Shown: piece after piece, positions 9,830-21,601 of the stretch | Position numbering within the stretch: the first letter of the stretch is position 1 | Layout: each line of letters begins with the position of its first letter | Assembly (NCBI GenBank): GCA_028583415.1 | Contig: CM053273.1 | Location: 91,734,676-91,798,675 of the forward strand | From: Protea cynaroides | Taxonomy: Eukaryota; Streptophyta; Magnoliopsida; Proteales; Proteaceae | DNA: 64,000 bases | Direction: 5' to 3' | Position numbers and translations under genes: made by a program | The notes under the pieces: model-generated | Told to the model about the DNA's origin: nothing | Seen by the model: only the letters and a program-made list of their open reading frames with translations | Database searches by the model: none

Positions 9830-10803
9830 CCGGTGAGCCATCATATTCCCCTGTCTGGGAATATGACCAAAAGATACATTACACTATTTAACCAAAACAT
9901 CCCTAATATCCTTAATTACAGTGTCTAACTGAACATCAAAAAAAAGGCCTCATGCCCTGTAAGCATTGAATAACTTCCAAACTATCAGTTTCTATTATAA
10001 CTTTGTCATATCCTTGCTGTATTGCCTCAATCAAGGCCCTGCGAACAGCTAAGGCCTCCCCCACCACAGTAGCTGTAAATCTCATCATCTCAGCCCCCGC
10101 AAATACAAGTTCACCGAAATGGTTTCAGCAAACAAAAACAAATTGAACTTTGAGACAAATCCAAGGATAAGGTGGCATCCGTATTGATTTTCAGCATTCC
10201 ATTTTTTGGTGGTATCCAATGAATCCTTGTAGAAACTGGTTGTCCTTGCATATTCATTGCAAACAAACTACCCAACTTATGGATTTCATAGAATTCATCA
10301 AAAGCTCTTTGAGCTAGATGAATAACATCCTTAGGGGATTGTTGTGTATGCTCAAAGTAGAGCAAATTTTTGAATTTCCATATTTGCCAACTCAGAAATG
10401 CAATAGAAGAGATAATCAATCTTCGTTGTGATTTATGATAGTGTGAAAGAAGGCGGCAAATATTACCCAACCATTGACTATAAGATATGGACTGATCATG
10501 TGGAACAGTCAAAGAAATATGACACCCCAACCAAACTGCCCTAGAGAAAGGATAATATAGCAACAAATGCTCAAGATTCTCTTCTGCTTCATTACATCGT
10601 CGATACACAGGATCAACCTCTGAATTTCGGTGTATAAGATCCATACTAGTGGGCAATCCTCTGGCACAACATTTCCAAAGAAAATGTTTTATTTTGGGTA
10701 GTCTTACAAGACCATATAGTTTTCCAGACAAAAGAAGGAACTTCAGTCCATGTCCCACCATTATAAGTAGCAGAATCTCTGAGAAATGTTTGAAACTAAG
10801 CAT
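9830..10803 (-). pseudogene. LINE ORF2 C-terminus: zf-RVT and RNase H domains
   Basis: The zf-RVT part reads PKIKHFLWKCCARGLPT followed by Cys/His positions (YRRCNEAEENLEHLL, about 10714-10560). The RNase H-like part starts LKINTDAT (about 10190) and continues across stops through EALAVRRALIEA, ETDSLEVI and the terminal HIPRQGN.MAHRVA near 9835. In plant L1 elements this domain removes RNA from the hybrid during target-primed reverse transcription. Stops around 10111 and 9950 break it. Confidence 0.85.
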
Positions 10804-11311
10804 TAGATAACATATGGTAGGCCCTTTTTACTGAAAATATACCAGATTTGGAAGCTTTCCAAATTAGAACATCCCGAGTAGGAATGAGAGGTAATGTATT
10901 TGTCTAATGGCTTACACCTCATGTGGTTAAAAAAGTTCATATAGAACCTCCAGTTTCCATGTTCTGGTGATATTATCAATTAAATCTGATACCCATAGAT
11001 AAGGATAGCCTGGTATAGAAGCAGACGATGGTCGGTGAGTTGGTAGTGTCGGAATCCAAGCATCTTCCTATACAAGGATTTGGTTGTCATCACCAACCTT
11101 CCAAATCAGTCCCTCTCTTAAAATAGTAAGACCTTAGCATATACTTCTCCATAACCATGATAGCTGAAATCCAGGGGATGCGTCAAGAAAATTTGAATTG
11201 GATAGTATATGCTCTTAAGACATTAAACCCAATAGGCTTGCGGATTTGTCCATACTAGCCAAGCTAATTTAGCTAGGAGAGCCTTGTTGTGAAGGATGGG
11301 ATCCCTCATAC

Positions 11312-12760
11312 CTAATCCCCTCTATTTTTAGGTAGACACATTCTAAGCCATGAGATCCAATGTATACTCTTAGCTTTTTTGTCTTTACTCCAATAAAAGT
11401 CTGCCATACCTTTTTGCAATTGCTTAAGTAGAGAGATTGGGAGTTTGAATAAGGAGCAAACATAGTTTACTTTTGGTAAGGCTACAGATTTAATAAGAAT
11501 CTCCTTACCTGCCGCTGACAACGAAGATGCCTTCCAATGTTGAAGTTGTATCAAAGTGTAGTCCACTGATTTGTTGAAAAGCAATTTCATAGAAACCCCA
11601 AAATCCAGAGGAGTCCCCAAGTATTTAGAAGGCAACCTTCCATAAGGGATCTTTAACAGCTTTGAAAACCACCTACAAAAACGTGGTGGGGTGTTAGGTG
11701 AGAAACAAAGGGAAGACTTTGCATAACTAATTCTTTGGCCAGATATTCGACAGTAGATATCAAGACATTCTTTAATATGTGGAATATGATCTACAATGAG
11801 CTTGCTAAATAAGACATAGTCATCTGCAAACATCAAATGACTTATAGGCTGGGATCGGCCTCAAGTTTGAATCCCCTGTGCATTTTCTCTGTGATCCCAG
11901 TGTTAAGAACACATGACAGGGCATTAGCATACAAAATAAATAATATGGGAGATAAGGGATCTCCTTGTCTAAGTCCCCTAGTTGGAATAGTATCCCCCCT
12001 TTTGGCACCATTTAGCAAGATAGTATAGGATACCGAACATATGCACTTCATTACTAATGCAATCCATGTTTCATGAAACCCAAGTTTTTTCAGAGTATGG
12101 TAGATGAACTCCCATTCTAGACAGTCATAAGCTTTTTGAATATCTAATTTTATGGCTAAAAACTTGGTTTTAGTCTTTTTCTGATGTTGAAGAAAATGAA
12201 ACATTTCATGTGCAAAAATAACATTATCAGAAGTTTGTCTTCCCTGAACAAAGGCATATTGGTGTTGACTGATAATATCATTCAGATACGGTTTCAATCT
12301 ATTCACCATCAGTTTAGATATCACATTCATGCTGAAATTGCATATACTTATAGGCCAAAATTGATCGATAGTATGAGGATTCGGAACTTTCAGAATGAAA
12401 CATAAATAGGTATGATTCAAATATGTGGGTAATGTCCTGTTATTGAAGAAATCAAGCACAAACCTGTAGAGGCTGATGTGAGTCTCCTCCCAAAATTTCT
12501 GAAAAAAAATGCGGAGGGAGACCATCTGAACCAGGAGCTTTAAGAGGTATACAGGCAAAAACAATCTTTTTAATCTCAACCAAATCTGGCATTGACAATA
12601 GAGCATAGTTAATTTCATCTGTTACTCTTGGTTCAACACAATGTAAGACTGAGTTCAACTCGCCATATGTAATCCCATTACTAGTAAAAGCAGTTCTGAA
12701 ATGAGAAAGAAAAGCATTATAAATTTCCTGTTCATGTTGACTCCACTCACCAGTTGTCAA
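11312..12760 (-). pseudogene. LINE ORF2 reverse transcriptase domain
   Basis: Minus-strand blocks of a LINE RT are all recognisable: KAPGSDGLPP (about 12540), QYAFVQGRQTSDN (about 12250), LDIQKAYDCLEWEF (about 12145, catalytic Asp), GLRQGDPLSPILF (about 11975), the FADD catalytic motif (11835-11815), and LGTPLDFG near 11610. They are spread over several frames because of shifts near 12480 and 11840. Upstream, 12845-13063 carries the linker between endonuclease and RT. Confidence 0.92.
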
Positions 12761-13063
12761 CTTGAGTCTGTGAACACGATTCTTCTGACGACGGTGTATA
12801 GTTGTAGCATGGAAGAATGTTGTGTTTGCATCACCATGTTGTAGCTAAGACACTTTGGATTTCTGTTGCCAATAAATTTCCTCTTGTAACAATAATTCAG
12901 ATAATTGGTTCTGTAACTCTTGTTCCTGGTGAGAAAAAGGCAATCCTTGAGAAGAACTCTGTAAGTCGATCAGTTGCTGTTTCACATCAGTAATTTTGGT
13001 TTGGAGATGGCCAAAGACAAGTTTGTTCCAGGTTGTAAACTGTCTTTGTGTCTGGTTGATCAT

Positions 13064-13784
13064 TTGTTGAAATTGCCACGCTGCAAGTTTGTCTGACCTC
13101 TCATGTGACCAACACCTCTACACCACTCCTTTACAATCAGGATGAGAAGACTACATAGCTTCATAGTAGAAAGGATGTCTTGCCCACTTTACATGCCGAT
13201 ACAGGCTCAGAAGTAACAGGTTGTGGTCTGATCCAAGAGCAACCTTGACAAATACTGCTGCCTGATCAAAGATTTTGCACCAGGATGTGTTAGCAAATAC
13301 ACGATCTAATTTAATTCGAATATTGGCCGAACCTTGACAGCGAATAGTCCAAGTAAATTGAGGACCATGAGATTTAATTTCAACAAAGTTGTAGATATTA
13401 ACCAACTGTTGAAATGGGGCCGTATCATAAGGGCAAACAGCTCTACCCCCCTTTTTATCATGCCAAGATAGAAAAGAGCTAAAATCCCCACAGCAAAGCC
13501 ATGGGGAAGGTCGATGCTCAGCTAGAGTTTCCAATTATTGCCAAACTAAACATCGTCTATTTTTAATTGGATCCCCATACACGCAGGTTAAATAAAATTG
13601 GGGTAAGTTAAGTATAGTTACCTGACAATCAATAATATGGGATGACCTAGAGAGAATTTGTATAGATATGTCATTCTCCCAAAGTAAAGCCAAGCCCCCT
13701 GCAGAGTTAATTGGTTCAATGACAAATCGTTGAGATAGAATAGACTTTCGAAATAGCTTCTGCAATTTATGTTGAGAAACCTGA
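13064..13784 (-). pseudogene. LINE ORF2 endonuclease domain, right of the G insertion point
   Basis: Reads FVIEPINSAGGLALLWEN (about 13750-13690), CCGDFSSFL (about 13510), RIKLDRVFANTSW (about 13325) and the terminal GSDHNLLLLSL (about 13230). These match the APE-type endonuclease order of L1 elements, including the final SDH catalytic motif. The N-terminal 36 codons lie across element G at 18365-18473. There is a stop at 13535. Confidence 0.88.
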
Positions 13785-14080
13785 TGTCACACCCCAATTT
13801 CGACTGAACCAGAAGTGTGAGTGAACCGTCTCCAAACCACGGCTCACACCAGGATCTCAATAGACCGTGTCAACAAACAATTCCAAGCAAACTAACCATA
13901 ATCAGAGAAATATACATAGCAGTAGAATCTAATAATAAATGAACATGAGTTTCTAATTGTAATAAATAATTATTCCAATTATGCCATCATCCACAATCAT
14001 AAATAATAATTTAATACATCGTACGTACCCAACTAAAAGAATAAATAAATAACCCTAAATGAACACACAGTAAGAGGACT
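13785..14080 (-). repeat. 3' terminal part of the G LTR (minus strand)
   Basis: On plus it begins TGTCACACCCCAATTTCG, the reverse complement of the common LTR end GGGGTGTGACA. It extends back to just inside the end of the conserved third LTR exon (TACTGTGTGTTC..TAG on minus). About 295 of the roughly 2400 LTR bases are present. Confidence 0.8.
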
Positions 14081-14085
14081 TCAAG

Positions 14086-14880
14086 GGAGGACCATCTAGA
14101 TCCTCGAAGACATGTTTCAAGCATGTGCTATCGACTTCAAGGGAGCTTGGGATGAGAAACTTTCACTCATCGAGTTTACCTACAACAATAGCTACCAGGA
14201 TACGATCCAAATGGCTCCATATGAGGCCTTATATGGTAAGAAATGTCGGACACCATTGTTATGGACGAGGTAGGAGAAAAAAGGATCGTAGGACCAGAAT
14301 TTATTGAGGAAACTTACAAAGCAGTGGATCAGATTAAGGAAAGAGTGAAGACAATTCAAGTGCATCAAAAGCACTATGCTGATAACAGACGTCGAGACCT
14401 CGAATTCACTGTTGGTGATAAAGTGTTCTTAAAGATATCACCAATCAGAGGCCTGAAGCGGTTTGAGAAGAAAGGAAAACTGTGTCCTAGATATGTGGGA
14501 CCATATGAGATTTTATCCTGATGTGGCAACATGGCCTATCAACTTGCATTGCCCCCAGCGATGTCCAGTGTTCACAATGTGTTTCACGTATCTCTACTGA
14601 AAAAGTACGTGAGTGACCCCTCACATATTCTAATTGCGGACCCTCCAAATTTGACAGAAGACTTGACCTTCAAGGTAGTACCAATCAAGCTAATCAGTCG
14701 AAAGGTACAACAGCTTCGAAGGCGTGCTATACACTACGTCAAGGTAGTTTAGAAGAGCCAAGATGTAGAAGAAATCACCTAGGAAGAGAAGAATGTCATG
14801 CGACAAGAATACCCTCATCTTTTCAACTTTGAAGGTACGTACAATTTCGAAGATGAAATTTCCTTTAAGTGTGGGAGATT
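14086..14880 (+). pseudogene. int: Integrase C-terminal fragment of element G
   Basis: The plus-strand frames carry ACAIDFKGAWDEKLSLIEF-like sequence, MAPYEALYGKK, then GPEFIEETYKAVDQIKERV, YADNRRRDLEF.VGDKVFLK, PRYVGPYEIL, NVFHVSLLKKYV and IHYVKV. This is the integrase C-terminus and the start of the chromodomain-like tail. A shift near 14245 and stops at 14519-14521 and 14750-14752 break it. It is closest to element A in wording. Confidence 0.88.
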
Positions 14881-14935
14881 TATGAGACCTACATGCAAAT
14901 TTCGAAGATGAAATTTCTTTTAAAGGTGGTAGAGT
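14840..14935 (+). repeat. Duplicated polypurine-tract region of element G
   Basis: AAATTTCCTTTAAGTGTGGG (about 14857) and AAATTTCTTTTAAAGGTGGT (about 14911) form two copies ahead of the LTR start at 14936, as in A, B and F. Confidence 0.7.
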
Positions 14936-14991
14936 TGTAAGAACTGTACTCCGAAAATTCGGTCTAACTTATGGTTTACATCATGACAGGA

Positions 14992-16333
14992 TGATGCGTG
15001 TCGAGCGCAACTAAAAATAAATTACTCTACCTATAATTATAAGTAATGTCGATCCACAAAGACTAGTTAATCAAATTGTCTACTTACCAAGAAAAAGGGG
15101 GGTTTTCTTCTGCAATTTAATTGACAACAAAATTAAGTAACAAAAATTCAATGGAAGATGATGTCGATTCAAGGAAATTTACTCACGGCTGCAAATTGAT
15201 CACTGACCTCATATATATTATTCTCTATTCAAATATTTAACCAAGGATTATCAAAAAACTTAACAATCCTTACCTTCCTTAATTTCATTAATTTCATTAA
15301 TTTGAGTCCAGCACACAAATTAATTCTTATCAATAAATCAATTGGTATTAAGCAATCCTCATAAATTTACTGATAGCATTACACTCTTGGAGGGAGTTAA
15401 AGATGAACAACAATCTAACAAGCGTCAGATTATTTAATTCATTCTATGTTTCCTTTAAGCAAGTAACAAAAACTTGGATCATAATTGTTCTGCTCAATTG
15501 CTACGTTTCCTGAACACCATAACAATTACGGATTATGGATTCAGGTTAGCTATAAATCACACAACTCAATCAATTAATAGGCCTCTTAATAAAAAGAATC
15601 ATACAGTCATTAACTTGAAAAATAAAAAAACACAGATATTTAAATAGAAGAATAATTAAAATTAAGAACAAAGTCTCACAATTTTACTAACCGGATTGAA
15701 TTTTCCTTGAATCGACTAAAGAACTTAACTAGATATGATAGAAAAGAAAAACAAAAGAAATAAAACTATATTCTCAATCATTTTTGGATCCTTTATTACG
15801 TAGCCTTTACATTGCTTAAATAGCCAGAGTAGAGAAGATTAAAACTGGTATGTCTAGAATTGACAACCTTATTACATAGAAATAAAGATTAGACAAAATC
15901 CTCTTGCCTAGATTAGATAGAGAATCATTCCATCATTAACCAAATGCCACCTCTAGATTTGTCAATCTTTGTAATATTCCATAGAGGTATATATTCTCTT
16001 CAAGATTTCTGACAATCAATCAAATCCTTCCAATAGTAAACATTCTATGTGTGGTAATCTTCCTTCTCTGGTTTCAATTCAAATCAGCTTTCCAGATCAG
16101 ATTTTTGGATCACGTTTGATTTCTAGAATTCTTTCCACATTAAAAACCTGCATGAAATTCAGAAGGTCATTATTAAGAATATCAGAATTTTTTTATTTTA
16201 AACATAAATCATCAATACTTTCCACCAATGTCTTATATATAAGGAATCATCACAAATAAGTACCATAAGACATATAATATGTTAAATAAACTAAATATAA
16301 GGGAAATAAATATATAAAATTATGAATCCATCA
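14992..16333 (+). mobile_element. Solo LTR-like element H2 (1342 bp, TSD CAGGA/CAGGG)
   Basis: It begins TGATGCGTGTCGAGCGC and ends GAATCCATCA. Its sequence is closely similar to H1 over the whole length. The flanking repeats differ by one base (CAGGA 14987-14991, CAGGG 16334-16338). It lies inside a G LTR and so is younger than G. Confidence 0.82.
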
Positions 16334-16739
16334 CAGGGCTCCCAATCATAACCGGACTGAAAGGCGAGGCTGATTAACGAACCAAGACGTCCAGGTATGA
16401 TAAACGATACTTAAAAACTCAATTTTTACATACCAGTCTCGGTACTGGTCACACTCAGAGTGAAACCGATATGTGCAACCGGTATGTGTGCGCGAGTGTG
16501 GATGGACTTTAGCAGGTTTCACACTCCGAATCTGAGTTTAGGAAACCTTTTAGACATAGGAGACCTTCCTAGAATGGTCTCCCACTATATATATGCATCA
16601 TTCCTTCTCTTTAGATCATTTTCAAACACTCTCAAACCCTAGAGCCGTCTGGAAGAGATCTGAGAAGGAGCAAAGAGGAAGGAGGCTGTGCGAGAAGGAT
16701 TTTTCATTAGAGGAGAGCATCGCCATTCAACAAATACTG

Positions 16740-16813
16740 GTAAGTGCTCGACCTCTTTATTGATGTTGGGATTACAGTAAGTGCTCGACCTCTTTATTGA
16801 TGTTGGGATTACG
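16740..16813 (+). repeat. 37-bp tandem duplication carrying a splice donor (G LTR)
   Basis: The unit GTAAGTGCTCGACCTCTTTA... occurs twice in a row (16740-16776, 16777-16813), so the predicted leader donor GTAAGT is present twice. The other G LTR copy at 17880-17910 (minus) has only one. Confidence 0.8.
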
Positions 16814-17562
16814 GATCAAATCCATAAAACAGCGTGATGATCCAAAACCTTGGAACTGTAAAACCCTAGTCCGCATCGGGATCCATCCTGAGAAAAATGG
16901 AAACGTCATTCTTTGATGTTAAACGGTAAGTAGTCTAAACCTAATAAGTATCCTCCTTAGAATGGTGTAGGAGGGACCCTGAAACAAAGCCGATGACCAA
17001 TGGAAGAAGGAGGTCTGAGAACGGACTCTCGGACTCATACCAGCTGGACAAAGAGTTCCTGCGGTATATCTTACCGCAGGGCATACCGACTGGACTCAAA
17101 TCCTACGGTATGGTCATGCGGTATATACTGCAGATACATACCGACTTGACAAAGAGCCTGTAGTATGGTCCTACGGTATATACCGCAGGCACATACCGGT
17201 CTCACTATGACCGGTATGTGTTCCAAAGCCTGATTGTTGGCCAAACTTGGTTTTGACCAACTGTAACCCTAACAACTTAATTATAATCCTTAAATATGAT
17301 CATGTAGGACTTGAAGAAGGCGTGCGTGGACTATGTGACCCAGAGCAGACTTGCAATCACGCGTCAGGTAAGGGACAAGACCCCAAACCTTAATTAATTA
17401 ATAATAGACAGTAAACAATTGTGATCATAATTGTATCTGTGGTTATTATTTGTTGTCTGTGCATTTCACATGTCATTCGTTATTTAAATTCATTATCTGT
17501 TCATGCATACTCATATGCTAGGAATGTGATTGTTTAGGCATGCAAATGATTGTTTAGGCAGG

Positions 17563-18359
17563 ACTTGAGTCCAGCCAGTATGCCCTACGGTATAGCATAC
17601 CGCAAGAACTCTTTGTCCAGCTGGTATGGGTCTGAGAGTCCATTCTCGAACCTCCTTCTTCCATTGGTCATCAGTTTTCTTTCAAGGTCCCTCCTACACC
17701 ATTCTAAGGTAAGGATACTTATTAGGTTTAGACTACTTATCGTTTAACATCGTAGAATGACGTTTCCATCTTTCTCATAATAGATTACAATGTGGATTAG
17801 GGTTTTGCATTTCTAGGGTTTTGGATCATTACACCGTTTCACGGCTTTGATCCATAATCCCAACATTAATACAGAGGTCGAGCACTTACTGGTGTTTGTT
17901 GAATGGAAGTGCTCTTCTCCAACGGAAAATCCTTTCTTGCATAACCTCCTTCCTCTTTGCTCCTTCTCAGATTTCTTCCAGACAACTCTAGGGTTTGAGA
18001 GTATTTGAAAGAGTATTTGAAAATGATCTAAAGAGAAGGAATGATGCATATATATAGTGGGAGACCATTCTAGGAAGGTCTCCTACTTCTAAAAGGTTTC
18101 CTAAACTCAGATTCAGAGTGTGGGACCAGCTAGAGTCCGTCCATACTCGCGCACACATACTGATTGCAAATACCGGTCTCACTCTGAGTGAGACCAGTAC
18201 CGAGACCGGTATGTAAAAATTGAGTTTTTAAGTATCGTTTCTCAAACCTGGATGTCGTGGTTCGTCCCCCGGCCTCGCCTTCCGGTCTGATTGTGATTGG
18301 AAGACCTGTCACGACGTAAACCATGAGTTAGACCAGATTTTCGGAGTACGAGTCTTACA
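17563..18359 (-). repeat. First 0.8 kb of the G 5' LTR (minus strand)
   Basis: The minus strand starts TGTAAGACTCGTACTCCG at 18359. It forms an inverted repeat of roughly 700 bases with 16339-17100. The leader exon donor is at about 17896, and the break is at about 17563. Together with the plus copy it makes a hairpin with a loop of about 460 bases. Confidence 0.82.
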
Positions 18360-18364
18360 CCTGA

Positions 18365-18473
18365 TCTCCATTAGAAGCACTATATCAGGCTTATCAGTAT
18401 GAAGGAGATGAAACAAGGTTCGAACTGTCTAAGCTCTCCCCAAACCCTTACAATTCTAGCATAGAAGCTTCAT
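18365..18473 (-). pseudogene. Start of LINE ORF2 (endonuclease N-terminus), left of the G insertion
   Basis: ATG 18473-18471 opens MKLLC.NCKGLGRA, the typical N-terminus of plant L1 ORF2, followed by DIVLLMEIR. Two Trp/Gln-like positions are stops. ORF2's ATG overlaps the ORF1 stop (ATGA). The domain continues at 13784 after the G insertion and its CCTGA duplication. Confidence 0.88.
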
Positions 18474-20432
18474 GGCTCCCCGTGGGGCTGATTTCCCCTA
18501 GCCTCCACAAGGCCATATGCTAAAAAATACCCAGCATCAGAAGATGCCACATTTGACTCCATAGCTTCCTGCCTTGGACGTTTGGATCGGGAATGCCCAG
18601 GATCATTACCCATAGTAGGCACTGGGGCAATTGGAAATGCCAGTGAAAGAGGAATGGGCTGTGGGATTATGGTCGACGAAAGTTCTGATGGAATGGACCA
18701 AACCAAAGATAAACCAGACGTCTAAGGGGCCAGGTTTAGGATAGCCGCAGCCAAAGCTGGATGATGTGTAATGTAATCATGGACAAAGGCTTGTTGTATC
18801 ACAAATAAGGTAACTGGAGTTTAGGTCGGATGATCAGAATGGTGAACAGGTGGGAGATCCACTAACCTGATATCTTGACCCACATGTGAATCCAAATCAA
18901 CTGTAGATCTAATTTGTGGTATAGTAGAAGAAGTCTCTGAAGACTGCATGTGGAGAGGAACCACAATGTTGGTGCCACGTGTTCCAGAAATATCTGGAAC
19001 TGAAGAAAAACCTGTTGGAGGGTAATTTGGTAATTCAACAATCTGAGCAGGGTGGTCAACGGAACCAGCCACCGAAGTAGCCGCCGCATAGGGTGGATGA
19101 AGCACTGTCATCGCTGAAGAAACAACCGGTGACCCTGTCGAAGGTAAATCAGAAGAGAGAAACACTTGAGCCTATTCCAGAAGCCATTTCGAAGGACTTG
19201 TTCCTTTGAGATCTGCGGAAAACTTACTTTTGGGCATCTCATCACACTGAACTAGATCAACACAGCGATGAAGTTGAATGTGATGCTTACAATCATCATA
19301 AAATTGACCGAAATCGACACAGCGATCGGACTTACCCTCCCTACATTGCTCCTTGGGTGAGTCGCACAACCCCGCTTGGCTCAAATTTTACAAGGAACAA
19401 AGTTATGAAACTGTAAACAAATTTCCATGGCAGCAATTTTGGCAGAAGTCTTTGGCAAACTAAAATGATGGGTTAAACCAACGGGCCGGTTCCCTGCTTC
19501 TCTGTTCTGAGAAGTAACACAATTAGAAAGACGTTAAAAAAAAAGAACTCCATCCATGATTAATTCAACAAAAAGCAGATTTAATGAACGAAGGTGAACT
19601 ATAGAAATTAAAACCTCCAAAAAAATCCTTTCATAGTTCAACCTTCATCAGTTGTAAAAAAAATAAAAATAAAAATAAAAAAATAAAAAAATAAAAAAAG
19701 AAGGGGTACAGCCATGAGGAACAAGTCAAATCGAAATCAAGTTCTAAAAGATCTAGAAACCCTGGTAGACTATAATTACTAGATACCAAAACTATAACAT
19801 TCTTATAACTTGTAAGCATCAATGGCTTTTAAAGAAAACACTGAAAATAAAACTTACAAGAATAAAACCCTCTCTTCATCAAGTTTAACATCAATGGTTT
19901 TTAAATAAAATGCTGAAAATAAAATTTACAAGAATAAAAGCCCTATAAACCATCTCTGCAATTTAGAATTACAGTAACATCAATGGTTTTTACAAAAAAA
20001 AAGACCAAAAAATTAATTAAAAATAAAATTCCCAGCTAGAGACAATCAAGCAGAAGCAGGGAGAGGTAGGAGAGACTAAGAGAACTTACAGCGACTAAAG
20101 CGTCAAAATTGGAAATTTTTGCGATTGTTGTGTGATGATGGTGACAGGAGAGAAGGTTCTGGTTGCGACGTTGCATGTAGACAGCGTCGATGATGGTAAT
20201 GCGTACAGACGAACAGTGCCAAGAAAAGCCAGATAGTTCTACTTGAGTCTCTGATGGGTTTAAACTAGCAAACATCTTTCCATCAGTAACTCTAACTCAT
20301 TTCAAGCCTGAGAATTTCTCCGAAACAAGTGCAAAGTCATCCCAAGAACCCACTGGAAAATTAGGCATGTAACATCTATTGCCGCTGTTATTGTTTCCCA
20401 AGCTTCCATCATCCGGACTATTAGCTTCCATG
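18470..20432 (-). pseudogene. LINE ORF1 region (nucleic-acid-binding protein), degraded
   Basis: The minus-strand frames run from ATG 20432 (MEANSPDDGSLGNN) through several stops to the last piece 18706-18470, which ends next to the ORF2 start. Pieces at 19384-19172 and 19165-18821 share the frame style of plant LINE ORF1: Ser/Pro-rich, with a KRPRQEA basic patch near 18590. I do not see an intact zinc knuckle. The middle (19620-20030) is AT-rich and holds a partly tandem repeat (AACATCAATGG...ACAAGAATAAAA, unit about 75 bases), so ORF1 may itself contain an insertion. Confidence 0.55.
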
Positions 20433-20640
20433 CTTTTGTTCTCAATTTCAGAAATCTAAGACATTAGCCCAGAGGAAGAAGGAGGTCGGGGAAGAAGAAG
20501 ACAGTCCCAAATTAACCTTGTCATCGCAAGCTGAACCGTAGTTGGGGAAGATGAAGACATGCACCGTTGCTAGCAAAGAAGAAGAAGTTACAGACTCTTT
20601 ACGGTCGTCGTCGTTGTCATCGTCGACTCTTTATGGTCGT
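20433..20640 (-). other. Probable 5' untranslated part of the LINE
   Basis: This GA/GTC-rich stretch upstream of ORF1 includes short CGTCGTCGT runs (20600-20655). No ORF is convincing. The exact 5' end of the LINE is not determined. Confidence 0.35.
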
Positions 20641-20960
20641 CATCGTCGTCGATTTTTTTTTTCACTTTTATGAAAGGAAAGCCAAAATTGGGGGTAGGGT
20701 AAAAAATCAAATAAATGGTATAAGGGTCTTTTAACCCGGCTAAAAGGGTAATATTGTCCATTAAATTTTTCAATGCAACTGACGTCAACATCTAACGGGA
20801 ATCTTATGACGGAGTGGACTTCCTTGATTAGCACAACAAAATTTTTGGATGGTAGGTGATGTTTTTGTAATATTATGGATGTAGATAATGTTAGCAATCC
20901 TTGATGGGGGTGTAGATGAAATTTTTTCTATTATAAATGGCAATAGGATGTGTGTTAACT
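20641..20960. other. Fragment related to the Mutator-like element at 32100-33968
   Basis: GACGGAGTGGACTTCC..GATTA, then GGATGGTAGGTGATGTTTTT and a G-run with ATTTTTTC parallel 33840-33968. Only one terminal part is visible; I could not find the partner terminus. Confidence 0.35.
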
Positions 20961-21536
20961 TCTTATTAGATGCAATTTTAGACATGACCGATACCAAATA
21001 CCATATCTAATATGATACCGGTACCATATTGGATACCTAGATTTATAACTTAAATCTTACAACCTCATTCCTTCCAAATGATATTATTGACTCCTTGGCT
21101 GACACATGTCATCGACTCCTTGGCTGACACATGTCATCCTTGTGACATATGATTACCTTTTCCATGGATTCAGATCTTCTCATGCCCTTCATGCCCGCAG
21201 AAAGAAATCCTGTGGCTGTCTTCGATTGGATTTCTTCATGCCAACATAAAAGGCATGTCATCCACCGCTTTAACTTCTTGGGAACTGGAGAGTAGGAATT
21301 GGTTCCGGTCTCTAATTACATTTCTTCTCCTGACTGTTTCAGTTCATTTATGCATCCCATCTCATCCCTGAAGTTCAACCTTTTCCACTGAACTATATCC
21401 ACCTTAGGTTTGGAAATGTTCCAGTCCAATTCCGATCGAATAGACACACCAGATGATCAGACAGTGAGGAATGCCGACCTTTTCCCATAATCTATGGGAT
21501 ATCTGCTCTATTTTACTTAGATAAAAATAATAATAA

Positions 21537-21601
<65 letters not shown>

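Larger units (their letters stand above)
14936..17562 (+). repeat. First 1.28 kb of the second G LTR, inverted orientation, split by H2
   Basis: It starts TGTAAGAACTGTACTCC at 14936, is interrupted by solo LTR H2 (14992-16333 plus duplicated CAGGG) and resumes at about 16339. It contains an ACCGGT-type array (16430-16500), a TATA box (16586), the leader exon ending at 16739, a second array (17035-17220) and the 60-nt exon 17308-17367. It breaks off at about 17562 against the opposite-strand LTR. Confidence 0.8.
13785..18359 (-). mobile_element. Gypsy element G, minus-strand insertion with an internal inversion (TSD CCTGA)
   Basis: The outer ends are those of one minus-strand element: LTR start TGTAAGACTCG at 18359 reading down, and LTR end TGTGACA finishing at 13785. 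Perfect repeats CCTGA (13780-13784, 18360-18364) flank it within LINE ORF2. Inside, about 14086-17562 runs in the opposite (plus) direction: integrase end, polypurine tracts, then the first 1.28 kb of an LTR, meeting the minus-strand LTR start tail to tail at about 17562. This looks like an element whose middle was inverted and mostly deleted. Confidence 0.8.
9679..20600 (-). mobile_element. L1-type LINE, minus strand, interrupted by gypsy element G
   Basis: Reading on the minus strand: a 5' region (from about 20.6 kb), ORF1 (about 20432-18470), ORF2 starting at 18473, and the insertion of element G (13785-18359, TSD CCTGA). ORF2 then continues with endonuclease, reverse transcriptase, zinc-finger (zf-RVT) and RNase H, and an A-rich tail at 9679-9699 (T-run on plus). 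The order and the presence of an RNase H domain fit plant L1-clade LINEs. Many stops and shifts make it inactive. I could not pair target-site duplications with confidence. Confidence 0.88.

Noticed and set aside
8327..16333. H1 and H2 as the two LTRs of one element with the LINE inside
   Set aside because: Each has its own 5-bp target repeat, and the sequence between them belongs to the LINE and element G.
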